Counted from the stretch's first letter, positions 38,685-49,473 are shown. The stretch: DNA of 64,000 nt from Gammaproteobacteria bacterium (GCA_026706895.1 JAPOXW010000024.1:1-64000); one strand, 5' to 3'. The notes: a model not told the origin generated them from the sequence alone. Numbers and translations: made by a program.

Positions 38685-39935
38685 TCAGCCTTGCCGAAGG
38701 GTCTCGCCGGCATACAGCGCGTCCACCTCTCCCCGGCGACGAACCAGATCGTGGCGACCTCCATCGACCATCACCTCAGCGACCGGCGGGCGGGCATTGT
38801 AGGAACTGCCCATGGAGGCCGCATAAGCTCCGCAGGAGAACACTGCGAGCAACTCGTCCTCTTCCACCGCGAGGCGCCTTGAGCGACCCAAATAGTCTGC
38901 CGTCTCGCACACCGGCCCCACGACGTCGCAATTCAGGCGCTCACGCCCTTCGGCTTTAATAACCGGCATGATGGCATGCCAAGCCCCGTACAGGGCCGGG
39001 CGCATCAACTCGGTCATAGCCGCATCCACCACGACAAAGCGTCCATCGGTGGTGTGCTTGATGTACTCCACGCGAGTCAGCAGGATCCCCGCGTTGCCCA
39101 TCACGTACCGCCCCGGTTCGATTATCAGGGACAGGGGCCGGTCCCCGATTGCCTCGCGCAGGCCCTCGGCATAGGGATCGAGAGACGGCGACTTTTCGTC
39201 CTGGTAACAAATCCCCAGGCCTCCGCCGACGTCCACGTATTCCAGTTCGATCCTTTCTTCGCGCAACTGGTCCGCCAAACCCACCAACTGCTGCGCCGCC
39301 ATGACGATCGGCTCTGCATCAATCAATTGGGAGCCGATGTGGCAGGCTACACCGCGGATTTCCAGTCCATCCAGGCGGTTCGCCATGCGGTAGGTTTCCA
39401 GTGCCTCCTCCCACGGGATGCCGAACTTGCTGCCGCGAAACCCGGTCGCGATATGCGGGTGCGTATCCACCTCAATCGCCGGGTTGACGCGCAGGGAAAC
39501 CGGGGCCACTTTCCCCATTTCCCGGGCAATGCGGGAAATCCGTTCAAGTTCGCTTGGTGATTCCACGTGAAAGGCTCCGATGCCCGCGTCCAAAGCTTGC
39601 CGGATCTCTTCCGCGGTCTTGCCGACACCTGAAAAAACAGAAGCGGAAACATCACCGCCTGCCGCCTTCACGCGCGCCAATTCACCTCCGGATACAAGGT
39701 CGAACGCGCAGCCCAACTGTGCCAGATGCTGCAATACCGCAAGGTTTCCGTTGGCCTTGACCGCGTAACAGATGCGGCAGGACTGTCCGGAGAAGGCGGC
39801 GCGCAATTCCTCGACGCGGCGCCGCATTACGGCAGCCGAATACACGAAGCATGGCGTGCCATGCTCCTCGGCAATCAATTCCAGCGGAACCGACTCGGCG
39901 TGCAGCCGATCATCCTGGTAAATGAAATCTTCCAT
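38685..39935 (-). CDS. lysA: Diaminopimelate decarboxylase
   Basis: CYAVKANGNLAVLQHLAQLGCAFDLVSGGEL; HIGSQL; EPGRYVMGNAGIL. Confidence 0.95.
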   Translation of the reverse strand: MEDFIYQDDRLHAESVPLELIAEEHGTPCFVYSAAVMRRRVEELRAAFSGQSCRICYAVKANGNLAVLQHLAQLGCAFDLVSGGELARVKAAGGDVSASVFSGVGKTAEEIRQALDAGIGAFHVESPSELERISRIAREMGKVAPVSLRVNPAIEVDTHPHIATGFRGSKFGIPWEEALETYRMANRLDGLEIRGVACHIGSQLIDAEPIVMAAQQLVGLADQLREERIELEYVDVGGGLGICYQDEKSPSLDPYAEGLREAIGDRPLSLIIEPGRYVMGNAGILLTRVEYIKHTTDGRFVVVDAAMTELMRPALYGAWHAIMPVIKAEGRERLNCDVVGPVCETADYLGRSRRLAVEEDELLAVFSCGAYAASMGSSYNARPPVAEVMVDGGRHDLVRRRGEVDALYAGETLRQG

Positions 39936-40045
39936 CAACCGTCGGCCGCGGCCTCCGGCGGCGGCTCAAGCGGCCCCATCTGCCCACACCCGGCCTGCGC
40001 CCCGATCAACACGAAGCCCAGGAACAACCATCGCAGAACGCTCAT
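39935..40045 (-). CDS. lptM: LptM-like small lipoprotein
   Basis: Below the ORF-track size cut: MSVLRWLFLGFVLIGAQAGCGQMGPLEPPPEAAADG*, with lipobox AQAGC and CGQxGPL; TGA overlaps the lysA ATG. Confidence 0.8.
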   Translation of the reverse strand: MSVLRWLFLGFVLIGAQAGCGQMGPLEPPPEAAADG

Positions 40046-40129
40046 AGATCCTCTCCCGTCAATGCGCGCCTAATATACTATGGCGCCACACCAAATCCAG
40101 CTAACCCTCTGTACACCGGCCGCTTTCCC

Positions 40130-40786
40130 TTGAACCAGCCTGATTCCCTGATCCAAGAACCCGCCGACGGTCCCGCGCGCTCTGCGCTGGTCTGGTTGCA
40201 TGGCTTGGGCGCGACAGCCGAAGATTTTGCGGATCTGGGCCGCCAATTGCAGTGCCCGGGCCTGCGCGTGATCGCTCTGCAGGCTCGGCCACAGCCGGTT
40301 ACGATCTTCGGCGGGCAAGTCGCTCCATCCTGGTTCGACATTCTGCCGGAACCGGATGGACGTGTCACCAGCAACATAGACGAACTGGAAGAAAGCGCCC
40401 GGCGCGTCCGTGCCGAATTCGAACGGCAACGCGAATCCGGAATCACTCAATTCGCGGTTGGAGGGTTTTCCCAAGGCGGCGCATTGGCCCTGTTCACCAC
40501 GCTGACCCACCCTGAACCCTTGGCTGCTGCCGTCTGCCTGTCCGGCTACCTGCCGCAGGACGAATACCTGATGCAACAAGTCGGTCGCCTGACATTGCAG
40601 ACTCCCGTGTTCATGGCGCACGGCACCACGGACGAGGTCGTTCTCCACGAATACGCCGAGGCCTCTCGCGACTGGTTGCGCAAACACGGAGCCTCGGTTG
40701 ATTGGTACAGCGAGGCGTTCGCCCACACGGTCATTCCGGAGGAAATCGCCGCATTGGGCGAGTTCCTGCGCAACAACTTGAACTGA
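40130..40786 (+). CDS. Alpha/beta hydrolase (carboxylesterase/phospholipase family)
   Basis: ALVWLHGLGATAEDFADLG; FAVGGFSQGGALALFTTL; VFMAHGTTDEVV. Confidence 0.92.
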   Translation: MNQPDSLIQEPADGPARSALVWLHGLGATAEDFADLGRQLQCPGLRVIALQARPQPVTIFGGQVAPSWFDILPEPDGRVTSNIDELEESARRVRAEFERQRESGITQFAVGGFSQGGALALFTTLTHPEPLAAAVCLSGYLPQDEYLMQQVGRLTLQTPVFMAHGTTDEVVLHEYAEASRDWLRKHGASVDWYSEAFAHTVIPEEIAALGEFLRNNLN

Positions 40787-40807
40787 AATAGATTGTTTTT
40801 CAGTTAG

Positions 40808-42223
40808 TTAGGGCTGTTCTGGCATTGCCAGCGGCCCTGCCGAAAGTTCTTCCTGCGCCTGTGTCACCCGGGCACGTACCGCGTCGGGAGCCGTGCCACC
40901 GTGCAGGCCGCGTGCCGCGACCGACCGTTCCGGCGTCAGCGATTCGAGCAGTTCGGCGTCGATGGCCGGACTGAATTGCTGGACTTCTTCGAGATTCAGC
41001 GCATCCAGCGTCAGACCACGTTCGACCGCATGGGCCACGACCTGCCCGGTGATGTGATGCGCGTCCCGGAACGCGACTCCACGCGCCACCAGCGCATCCG
41101 CCAAATCCGTTGCGGTTGAGCAGCCTTCCGCCGCTGCCGCCTTCAGCCTATCCCGGTCGAATTCCATCGCCTGCACCACCGCCCGCATAATCGACAGGCA
41201 GGCCAACGCGGTGTCCACGCTGTCAAACAGCGGTTCCTTGTCTTCCTGGTTGTCCCGGTTGTACGCCATGGGCTGCGCCTTCATGAGCATCAGCAACGCC
41301 TGCAGGTGCCCGCAGACGCGCGCACTCTTCCCGCGGATCAACTCCAAGGCGTCCGGGTTCTTCTTCTGCGGCATGAGCGAGGAACCCGTGCAGTATTCGT
41401 CCGGCAGATCAATCCACCCGAACGCCGAGCTAGCCCACAGGACGATCTCCTCCGCCATCCGGGACAGGTGCACCATCAGAAGGCTGAGAACCGCGCAGGT
41501 CTCGACCGCGAAATCCCGGTCGCTGACCGCATCCAGCGAGTTGTCGCACAACGCATCGAAGCCCAAGATCTCCGCTACGTACTGCCGGTCCACCGGGTAG
41601 CCGGACCCGGCCAGGGCTGCCGCTCCCAGCGGCAACGTATTGGTCCGGCGGAACGCCTCCGCCAGCCTCTGCCGATCGCGCTTCAGCATCTCGTACCAGG
41701 CCAGAAGATGATGGCCAAGAGTGACCGGCTGTGCCGGCTGCAAGTGGGTGAAGCCTGCCATCAGGGTTTCCGTCTCCGCTCCCGCCCGCTCGACCAGAGC
41801 CGACTGCAGGGCATGTGCCTCTGCGTCCAACCGAGCCTGCGCGGCCCGGGCGTACAGCCGCAGGTCGGTGGCCACCTGATCGTTCCGGGAACGCCCGGTG
41901 TGAAGCTTCTTGCCGACCTCGCCGACCTCGGCGACCAGCATCGCCTCGATATTCATGTGTACGTCTTCGAGGGCCGGATCCCATTCAGCCTCGCCCGCGT
42001 CAATGCGTGCACGCACCTGCGCCAGACCCTCGACGAGAGTCTTGCATTCCTCTTCGGTCAGAACACCTGCCTGCTGCAATCCGCAGGCATGCGCCTGCGA
42101 CCCCTGAATGTCATAGGGGTACAGGCAACCGTCGAAATGGACGGATGCCGTAAACGCCTCCACCTCGCTGTCGGTCGCCCGAGCGAACCGTCCAGCCCAG
42201 GGTTTCGCTGTAGAATCAGGCAT
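40808..42223 (-). CDS. argH: Argininosuccinate lyase
   Basis: PWAGRFARATDSEVEAFTASVHFD; LHTGRSRNDQVATDLRLYAR; TGSSLMPQKKNPDALELIRGKSARV. Confidence 0.96.
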   Translation of the reverse strand: MPDSTAKPWAGRFARATDSEVEAFTASVHFDGCLYPYDIQGSQAHACGLQQAGVLTEEECKTLVEGLAQVRARIDAGEAEWDPALEDVHMNIEAMLVAEVGEVGKKLHTGRSRNDQVATDLRLYARAAQARLDAEAHALQSALVERAGAETETLMAGFTHLQPAQPVTLGHHLLAWYEMLKRDRQRLAEAFRRTNTLPLGAAALAGSGYPVDRQYVAEILGFDALCDNSLDAVSDRDFAVETCAVLSLLMVHLSRMAEEIVLWASSAFGWIDLPDEYCTGSSLMPQKKNPDALELIRGKSARVCGHLQALLMLMKAQPMAYNRDNQEDKEPLFDSVDTALACLSIMRAVVQAMEFDRDRLKAAAAEGCSTATDLADALVARGVAFRDAHHITGQVVAHAVERGLTLDALNLEEVQQFSPAIDAELLESLTPERSVAARGLHGGTAPDAVRARVTQAQEELSAGPLAMPEQP

Positions 42224-42292
42224 GTGGCCCTCACGAATTTTGCGGTATTTTATGCCAGTACGCACTTTTCTCCACAACATTTGTTCACTTGC

Positions 42293-42697
42293 ATGAAAAA
42301 AAACGACTCGCTGACGTCCTTTGAGGACAAGGTTGCCGTGCTGATCGACGGCAATCTCGAGTTGTACTGGGACCGAACCATCGCCATGAATCCGGCTCAG
42401 CGCGAAGCAGTTTCCCAGTTGGAAGAAAAGCTGCAGGAAGGCTTCAAAGTGGACGGCGTGCGCTACGACCGCCCGGATTCGCTCAAGCGCGCGCAACTGG
42501 CCGCAAGCCTGATTCCTCAGGCGCTGCAGCGCGGCGACGACTCGCTGGCCGCCACTGCATTGGCGCTGGCCTGCACCTCCCTGCCCGACCTGAAACAGAT
42601 CCAGTATCGCCAGAGGCAGGACGACAGCTGGGACATTGCGTTCGTCAGCGACCGCTGCTACGCGCCCGAGGAACAGGCCATCCAATTCACTCCATGA
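42293..42697 (+). CDS. Conserved hypothetical protein
   Basis: MKKNDSLTSFEDKVAVLIDGNLELYWDRTIAMNPAQREAVSQLEEK; ATG at 42293, overlaps the hemC start. Confidence 0.6.
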   Translation: MKKNDSLTSFEDKVAVLIDGNLELYWDRTIAMNPAQREAVSQLEEKLQEGFKVDGVRYDRPDSLKRAQLAASLIPQALQRGDDSLAATALALACTSLPDLKQIQYRQRQDDSWDIAFVSDRCYAPEEQAIQFTP

Positions 42698-43623
42698 GCC
42701 CGCCCCTTTGCCGTATCGCCACCCGCCGCAGTCCGCTGGCTGTGCGGCAGGCCGAATTGATCGCCGACGCACTGAGCCGAGAAACAGGTGTGCGCACGGA
42801 ACTGCTGCGCGTACAGACCGAAGGCGACCAGATGCTGGATCACCCCTTGGCTGCGATAGGCGGCAAGAGCCTGTTCGTCAAGGAGCTGGAACATCGCCTG
42901 TTGTCCGGCGATGCCGACCTGGCCGTCCATTCGATGAAAGACGTGCCGGCGGATCTCCCCGCCGGCCTCACGCTGGCCGCGATCTGCACTCGCACCGACC
43001 CCCGGGACGGGGTTGTCGCCCCTCATCACAAAACAATCGAGGCACTCCCTGCGGGCAGCCGCGTGGGGACATCGAGCCTGCGACGCAAGGCGCAACTGCA
43101 GGCACGATTCCCCGATCTTCAATTCTTGGACCTGCGCGGCAACGTCGGAACCCGCCTGAAGCGGGTGCAGGAAGGAGATTTTGACGCCATCGTACTGGCC
43201 TGCGCAGGGCTGCAACGGCTCGGGCTGGACGAGCAGATCACGCAGACCCTGGAACCTGAGGTGTGCCTGCCCGCCATCGGTCAAGGTGCTCTCGGGATCG
43301 AGATTGCCGAAGATCACCCGCACGCGCAGGCTTGGGTGGCCGCGCTGCACGACCCGGCCACTGCCGCTGCCGTGACTGCAGAACGCATGGTCAGCCGGGC
43401 TCTTTCCGGCAGTTGCCAAGTTCCCTTAGCCGCTCACGCAATCTGCACCGGCGACCAGGAAGTCCAGCTTCAGGCCTGCCTTGCCCGCCCGGATGGCAGC
43501 CTGATCCTGCGTGCAGCGGCCGAAGGAGAGTCCAGAATTGCCGGCGCAATGGCGGCAAAACAGCTACTGGAGCAAGGCGGAGCGGACATCCTGGCTGAAC
43601 TGGGTGTCGCAGGCTACGCATGA
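42694..43623 (+). CDS. hemC: Hydroxymethylbilane synthase
   Basis: RIATRRSPLAVRQAELIADAL; HSMKDVPADLPAGLTLAAICTRTDPRDG; GSCQVPLAAHA. Confidence 0.96.
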   Translation: MSPPLCRIATRRSPLAVRQAELIADALSRETGVRTELLRVQTEGDQMLDHPLAAIGGKSLFVKELEHRLLSGDADLAVHSMKDVPADLPAGLTLAAICTRTDPRDGVVAPHHKTIEALPAGSRVGTSSLRRKAQLQARFPDLQFLDLRGNVGTRLKRVQEGDFDAIVLACAGLQRLGLDEQITQTLEPEVCLPAIGQGALGIEIAEDHPHAQAWVAALHDPATAAAVTAERMVSRALSGSCQVPLAAHAICTGDQEVQLQACLARPDGSLILRAAAEGESRIAGAMAAKQLLEQGGADILAELGVAGYA

Positions 43624-44396
43624 GCCGTACTCTTTCGGACCGCCGAATTCTCCTGACCCGACCCGAGGGACAGGTTGAGCCCTTGGCCGCACGTCTGCGC
43701 GAACAAGGCGCGCAAGTCAGCCACTTCCCTGCGATCCGGATCGCCTTGACCCCCCCGGATTCGACCGCTCAAGCCCTGGTCGAACAGGCCACATTCGTCA
43801 TCTTCGTCAGCACCAACGCCGTGCGTGGTCTGATGGCAGGTTCCGATCAGCTCGTGCAAACCGCCCGGAACGCTTCCATGATTGCCGCTATCGGCCCGGC
43901 CACGGAAGCGGCGCTGAAGCAAGCCGCCCTAGAGCCCGGCATCGTGGCCCCTCCCCCGCACAACAGCGAAGCGTTGCTTTCCACCCCCTTTTTGCAAGAC
44001 TTGAAGCATCAGCGTGTTGTCATTGTCCGGGGACAGAGCGGGCGCGAAAAACTGGCTGAGGAGTTGCGCAACCGTGGTGCGGAAGTGCACTACCTGGAAG
44101 TCTACCGCCGCGATCCTCCGGACCGCACCCTGTCTCTCAAGGAAACATCGGGCGAGCTTCCGGACGTCATCTGCGTCACGAGTGTCGAGATCGCCGCGAA
44201 TCTTCGGGAATGCATCGCGCCAGAAGAAAAGGATGATCTTTTGGGTTGTGCCCTGATCGCTGGCAACGCCCGGATCGCCGCTGCCTGCCGAAATCTCGGC
44301 TACACTGCCCTTCACGGAATAGCCGACAACCCCGGGGACGATGCCATGCTCGAAGCTCTGAATGCGTATTTCTCGCCCGAGCCACCGATCTCATGA
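43620..44396 (+). CDS. hemD: Uroporphyrinogen-III synthase
   Basis: RRILLTRPEGQVEPLAARLREQGAQVSHFPAI; FVSTNAVRGLM; follows hemC. Confidence 0.9.
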   Translation: MSRTLSDRRILLTRPEGQVEPLAARLREQGAQVSHFPAIRIALTPPDSTAQALVEQATFVIFVSTNAVRGLMAGSDQLVQTARNASMIAAIGPATEAALKQAALEPGIVAPPPHNSEALLSTPFLQDLKHQRVVIVRGQSGREKLAEELRNRGAEVHYLEVYRRDPPDRTLSLKETSGELPDVICVTSVEIAANLRECIAPEEKDDLLGCALIAGNARIAAACRNLGYTALHGIADNPGDDAMLEALNAYFSPEPPIS

Positions 44397-45370
44397 GCCG
44401 AGCGACGCGACTGGGTGTCCTGTTGACCGTCGCCGGTTGGCTCGGCCTGATTGCGATCGGTGCCATGTTGTACATGCTGTGGACCGACACGCAGACCCGT
44501 TTTCTCGAATTGCGCGACCGCCAACTCGAAACCCACCAGTCGGCACATCAGGCGCTGATGGAAGTCGACCGGCGCCTGACGGGCCTGTCCGAGGAGCAGT
44601 ATCGGACCCAGGCCTTGGTGGACCAGTTCCTGGAGGAGCTGCGGATCCGGTACACGGCCTACGAGACTCTCCTGCAGCAGAAACTGGCTCCGATTTCGAT
44701 CGCACCCGACCCTCGCCAGTACCCGGTTGAAGAACTCGCTTTCCTGCTTCAGATCGCACAATACAAGCAGAACTATCTCCAGGACTCTCTCGGAACGCTG
44801 AGCGCCCTGCGCCAGGCTCGCCAGGTCCTCGACTCCCTGGATCCGGTGCACTACCACACCCTGATCCAGCAAGTGGACCAGGCGATTTCGACCCTGGAGG
44901 GCTACCGCGGCGAAGAAGCGGAACATGCGCACCGCATCCTGACCGGCAGTTGGCTGGTGCTCAGCGAGAAGATTGCGCAATTGCAGGCGGAAGTCGAACG
45001 CCAGAACGAGGTTTTGCCCACTGGCAATTGGGAGCAAATCTGGGATTCCATCGTCGAGCAATTCGATGAGCACATCGAAGTCAAAAAGGGCGCCCCGCAA
45101 GCCGTGCAGACCATCTCGGCCTATCAACACGTCCTGATTCTGCACGCTGCTCAGACCGAACTGTATCTGGCTCGCCTCGCGCTTCAATCCCACCGTGCTG
45201 ACGCCTACACGCAATCTCTCGATCACGCCCTTGACCTGCTCTCGCAACCGGCACTTGAAAACAGTTACCCTGCACTGAAGCATGACCTGGAAGCGCTCCG
45301 GGAGCAGCATCCGTTCCCTCCTTCTATCGATTTTGACCAACTGACCCGGACGCTGCCGCTCACCCAATGA
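44393..45370 (+). CDS. hemX: HemX-like membrane protein
   Basis: N-terminal TM plus coiled coil; hemC-hemD-hemX-hemY order. Confidence 0.75.
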   Translation: MSRATRLGVLLTVAGWLGLIAIGAMLYMLWTDTQTRFLELRDRQLETHQSAHQALMEVDRRLTGLSEEQYRTQALVDQFLEELRIRYTAYETLLQQKLAPISIAPDPRQYPVEELAFLLQIAQYKQNYLQDSLGTLSALRQARQVLDSLDPVHYHTLIQQVDQAISTLEGYRGEEAEHAHRILTGSWLVLSEKIAQLQAEVERQNEVLPTGNWEQIWDSIVEQFDEHIEVKKGAPQAVQTISAYQHVLILHAAQTELYLARLALQSHRADAYTQSLDHALDLLSQPALENSYPALKHDLEALREQHPFPPSIDFDQLTRTLPLTQ

Positions 45371-46536
45371 AAATCCTGGTGTTGATTTTCGTCGCGCTGC
45401 TGGTGACCGGCCTAGCGGCCTGGCTCGCCCAGACCCAAGGTGGCGAAGTCATCGTGCATATCGCCGACCTCACGGTCCACACCTCTCTCCTGATGGCCCT
45501 GCTGATCGGCACCGGGATTATGCTCGGGCTTTTCGTGCTGGTATGGCTGCTGGCGCGAACACTGGAAACTCCGCAGCGCCTCCGAAAGCGACACCGGCAC
45601 CGCCGGCACGAACGTGCGAACGACCTGCTCGCAAAGGGGTTGCGCAACATGCTGGAGAATCGGCTGGACACCGCGCGGCAGAACCTGGAGCAGGCGGCAA
45701 AGACGGAGCCCAAGCAGTCGCTGTTTCGCCTGCTGGCCGCCTCGGTCTGCGTCCAATCCAACGACCGGGATGCCTGGAACGAACACTTGCGCGCGATCGC
45801 CGACCCCGACTACCAGGCAGCCTCCACCTGGCTCAAGGCGGATGGCCTGGTTGCCGCGGAAGAGTGGGAGGAAGCCTTGGCTGTCCTGCAGGTATTGGCC
45901 GGCGACAATCCGAATCACCCCCGAATCCTCCGCCAGCTTGCCCGTTGCTACCGGGAATTGAACAGCTGGGAGCGGTTATTCGAGCTGGGCCGGGATCAGT
46001 CGCGCCATTCGAACCTGCCGCAAGACGAAACCCGTCAATGGCTGCGTGATGCCGCCCGTCGCCTATGCGAAGACACCGCGGATACGGAACTCAAGGCCTT
46101 TTGGCCGAAGCTCGGGGATGCGCGCGATGACCCGGAAGTCCTGCGCTCCTACGCAGAGCGGCTTCGGTACTACGGACAGACACACCCGGAACTGGAGCCG
46201 CATCTGTGCAAGTTGCTGGACGCCGATCTCGACGATGCGGCAATCGAACTATATGGAACACTGCCAGGCCCAGCCTCTCCAGACATGATCGTGAGGATTC
46301 GAAAGTGGCTGAAGCAGGATCCCGATCGAGCCTCCCTGAAGCGGGCTCTGGCTCGGCTGCATAGCCGTCTCGGGCAACACCGCGAAGCCCAGGAACAACT
46401 GGAAGCCCTTGAGAAACAAGGCGGAGATGCCCTACTGTATCGAGAGTTGGCGGAAACCTTGGAACGGATGGGCCAAGGCGAAGCCGCGCAGGCATACTAC
46501 CGCAAAGGGCTACAGTCCCTGACCCGGACTCCTTAG
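45367..46536 (+). CDS. hemY: HemY-like TPR membrane protein
   Basis: Two N-terminal TM segments, GEVIVHIADLTVHTSLLMALLIGTGIMLGLFVLVWLLARTLETPQRLRKRHRHRRHERANDLLAKGL; TPR C-terminus. Confidence 0.85.
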   Translation: MKILVLIFVALLVTGLAAWLAQTQGGEVIVHIADLTVHTSLLMALLIGTGIMLGLFVLVWLLARTLETPQRLRKRHRHRRHERANDLLAKGLRNMLENRLDTARQNLEQAAKTEPKQSLFRLLAASVCVQSNDRDAWNEHLRAIADPDYQAASTWLKADGLVAAEEWEEALAVLQVLAGDNPNHPRILRQLARCYRELNSWERLFELGRDQSRHSNLPQDETRQWLRDAARRLCEDTADTELKAFWPKLGDARDDPEVLRSYAERLRYYGQTHPELEPHLCKLLDADLDDAAIELYGTLPGPASPDMIVRIRKWLKQDPDRASLKRALARLHSRLGQHREAQEQLEALEKQGGDALLYRELAETLERMGQGEAAQAYYRKGLQSLTRTP

Positions 46537-46943
46537 TGCAGGACGGGCATCCCGGATTCCGGCGTGTCCGGGCCGGGCGGCGGAGAGGCATGATGCATGA
46601 TCATTCGCCAACCTTCGTCCGTGCCGCAATAGACATTGGTCGCCAGTACGATGCCGACGACATGGTGGCGCAGGTACAGGGTTTCCGTTAACTGGCTGAT
46701 GGCAAACTGCCCGTCGAACTCCTCGCGGTAGTGGTATTCCAGCTCGAAATGGAATGGCACCTCCGCTTGGAAAATCTGTTTCCAGCTCTCCTCCACTTCC
46801 CCCCGGCCGGTCAGCAGATCACCTCCCGGATGAATGCAGAAAACCGGGCGATCCTCCGCCCACACCCGCATCATGGCCTCGACGTCCTGCTGGGCAAATG
46901 CTTCGTAGAAGGCGTCTTCAGCCTCGATTGCGGAACGATACAT
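46533..46943 (-). CDS. SnoaL/NTF2-like protein
   Basis: MYRSAIEAEDAFYEAFAQQDVEAMMRVWAEDRPVFCIHPGGDLLTGRGEVEESWKQIF. Confidence 0.75.
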   Translation of the reverse strand: MYRSAIEAEDAFYEAFAQQDVEAMMRVWAEDRPVFCIHPGGDLLTGRGEVEESWKQIFQAEVPFHFELEYHYREEFDGQFAISQLTETLYLRHHVVGIVLATNVYCGTDEGWRMIMHHASPPPGPDTPESGMPVLH

Positions 46944-47008
46944 TGGTCTCTTTCCCTCTCTGCCCATCATACTCTCATGTTTGGGTGGCAACCGGTTAGA
47001 ATATCGTC

Positions 47009-47308
47009 ATGATCGCCTCCCGCTACTACACCGCCATCTCGCCCTGGACCGTGCTGGCCACGGCCGTCAGTTGGAGCCTGACCGTAGCGTTGGTCATCAA
47101 CATGCTGGGAGGGCCTTTCGAGGCGCGCAGTTGCCAGACAGACTGCATGCAGAGCCTGGGATTGGCTTCGTTCGTCGTCGCGGTTGCCGGCGTTCTGGTC
47201 GGTCACCGACGTCCGCATCATCTGGTGACCCTGTTGTGCCTGCTCTCCATGCTGGGTCTGATCGTCATCTACCTGACCACCTTCTTCATCGGCGTACTCC
47301 TCAGCTGA
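47009..47308 (+). CDS. Small multi-pass membrane protein, hypothetical
   Basis: 99 aa with three hydrophobic segments. Confidence 0.55.
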   Translation: MIASRYYTAISPWTVLATAVSWSLTVALVINMLGGPFEARSCQTDCMQSLGLASFVVAVAGVLVGHRRPHHLVTLLCLLSMLGLIVIYLTTFFIGVLLS

Positions 47309-47321
47309 CCGAGCCACCCCT

Positions 47322-48275
47322 TTACCCGCGCGGAGCGGGTCCCCACAAGCCACGGATCGCGGCAATTCCCTGCCCGCCGGACTCGATGGCGATCTCCTGA
47401 TCCTCCGGATTCATCCCCCCGAGCGCATACACCGGCAGGGCGGCATCGGCGACTGCCGAGGCGAAGCCTTCCCAACCCAGCGCCTGCGGCGCATCGCGCA
47501 GCGGCGACAGCACCGCGAAGTCCGCATCGATCTGAACCGCCTGATGTAGTTCTCGCAGATCGTGGCAGGACGCGCCGACAAGAAGATCTTCCGGCAATGG
47601 ACGTGAATCCAACAGTCGCAGACGGGCACTCGTGAGGTGCACGCCATCCGCCCCTAGACGGGCTGCCTGTTCGGGCTCGCAATTCAGCACGAGCTGGCCT
47701 CCTGCCGCATGAATCTGCTCAAGAGCCTCTCGCGCGAGTTGTTCGTACGCCGGACCCGACAGCGAATACGCACGCAACTGGATCAATTTCACACCTCGTT
47801 CCAAAGTCGCCGATAAATCGGAACGCCAGCGTTCGGCCCCGCTTTCAGGATCCGCACTGATAGCGTACTGTGGAGGCAACTGAAGCGCGCGGATGACCGG
47901 ACGGCTGGCAGGCGGTGTTGTCCATTGGTTCAGCTCCGACAACGGCACCCAGCGAACTTCCTGTCCCTCGCGCCCGCTCGCCAAACCGTCCCAGGTTTCC
48001 ACCCGGAACACCTCGAAGTCCATTTTGAATTCGGGATAGGCGTAAGGAAAACGGATCAGTCGCCGCCAGGTTTTTGCCTGGATGCCGATTTCCTCTTCCA
48101 ACTCACGCACCAGAGCCTGCGCTGCATTCTCCCCTGCCATCATCTTGCCACCCGGGAATTCCCACTTGCCACCCTGGTGCGCGGACGCATGCCGTTTGGC
48201 CAGCAGCACTGCCGGCCTCTCTTCGTCTGTATTGAGCACGGCCCCCGCGACCACCGCCATGGGAGATTCGGACAC
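47322..48275 (-). CDS. Fusion of MutT-type Nudix hydrolase and thiamine phosphate synthase-like domain
   Basis: Nudix box GGKMMAGENAAQALVRELEEEIGI; C-terminal ThiE/TenI-like LIQLRAYSL...GADGVHLTSARL...YALGGMNPED. Confidence 0.88.
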   Translation of the reverse strand: MSESPMAVVAGAVLNTDEERPAVLLAKRHASAHQGGKWEFPGGKMMAGENAAQALVRELEEEIGIQAKTWRRLIRFPYAYPEFKMDFEVFRVETWDGLASGREGQEVRWVPLSELNQWTTPPASRPVIRALQLPPQYAISADPESGAERWRSDLSATLERGVKLIQLRAYSLSGPAYEQLAREALEQIHAAGGQLVLNCEPEQAARLGADGVHLTSARLRLLDSRPLPEDLLVGASCHDLRELHQAVQIDADFAVLSPLRDAPQALGWEGFASAVADAALPVYALGGMNPEDQEIAIESGGQGIAAIRGLWGPAPRG

Positions 48276-48279
48276 GGAA

Positions 48280-49473
48280 TCAGGTCCGGTATTCAGCGTT
48301 GATCTTCACGTAGTCGTAGGACAGGTCGGACGTATAGAGGCGGACTTGGGATTCGCCGAGGCCCAGATCCACCCGGATCGTGAATTCGTCGCGGGCCATA
48401 ACCACACAACCCTGTTCCTCCCGGTAGTTCGAAGCCACCGCCCCGCCCGTCACCACCTGCACGTCGTCGAGACGGATTCCGGCCCGATCCATGCGCGACA
48501 ACTCCCCGACGCTGCGGCCGACAGCGGCCAGAATTCTTCCCCAGTTGGGGTCTCCGGCGAATGCCGCCGTCTTGACCAAAGGTGAGTGCGCCACCGCACG
48601 TGCCACTGCCTGCGCCTGCTCCGGTGTGGCAGCCTGTTCGACCTCGATCGTGATGAACCGGGTCGCACCCTCGGCATCCCGCACGATGGCCTTGGCCAGC
48701 GTCTCGCAGACCTCGAAGACGGCCTGCTCCCAAGCCTCCACTTCCGAATCTTCCAGATCCGCGAGATTCACCCCGCTGGCACCAGTGGCCAGCAGAATGC
48801 ATGCGTCGTTGGTAGAAGTGTCGCCCTCCACGGTAATCGCGTGGAAGGAATGTTCGAGTGCGCGCTCGAGCACTTGCTCAAGCACCGCGGCATCCACTGC
48901 CAAGTCGGTCGCAACGAAGGCCAGCATGGTCGCCATGTCCGGGCAGATCATGCCCGCGCCCTTGGCCATGCCGGTGATATGGAGGTTCTTCCCCGCACCC
49001 TTGACCTGGCGGCCTTCCAGCTTGCTCCGGGTGTCGGTGGTCAGGATCGCCTGCGCCGCCTCCGGCCAGCCGTCGGCGGACAGCGTCGCCTGGAGCTGCG
49101 GCATTTGCGCCTGGATCTTCCCCACATCCAGTCTCTCCCCGATCACTCCGGTCGAGAACGGCAGGACCTCGTGCGGCTCGACCGTGAACGCGCCCGCCGC
49201 TGCCTCGCAGCACAACCGGGTATCCTCCAGCCCCTGTTCACCCAATCCGGCGTTGGCGCAACCTGCGTTGATCAGCAACAACCGGGGCGACGCAGCCTCC
49301 AGGTGTTCGCGTGCGACCTCGACGGGAGCCGCACAAAACCGGTTGGTCGTGAAGACGCCCGCCGACTCCGTCCCGGGTGCCAATTCCAATACGGCCAAGT
49401 CCAGCCGCTCTCCAGCGTACAGGCCCGCGCTGGTCGCCGCCAGGCGTACTCCGGGAACCGGCTGCCAGCTCAT
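48280..49473 (-). CDS. argJ: Bifunctional ornithine acetyltransferase/N-acetylglutamate synthase
   Basis: [59 protein letters not shown]. Confidence 0.95.
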   Translation of the reverse strand: MSWQPVPGVRLAATSAGLYAGERLDLAVLELAPGTESAGVFTTNRFCAAPVEVAREHLEAASPRLLLINAGCANAGLGEQGLEDTRLCCEAAAGAFTVEPHEVLPFSTGVIGERLDVGKIQAQMPQLQATLSADGWPEAAQAILTTDTRSKLEGRQVKGAGKNLHITGMAKGAGMICPDMATMLAFVATDLAVDAAVLEQVLERALEHSFHAITVEGDTSTNDACILLATGASGVNLADLEDSEVEAWEQAVFEVCETLAKAIVRDAEGATRFITIEVEQAATPEQAQAVARAVAHSPLVKTAAFAGDPNWGRILAAVGRSVGELSRMDRAGIRLDDVQVVTGGAVASNYREEQGCVVMARDEFTIRVDLGLGESQVRLYTSDLSYDYVKINAEYRT

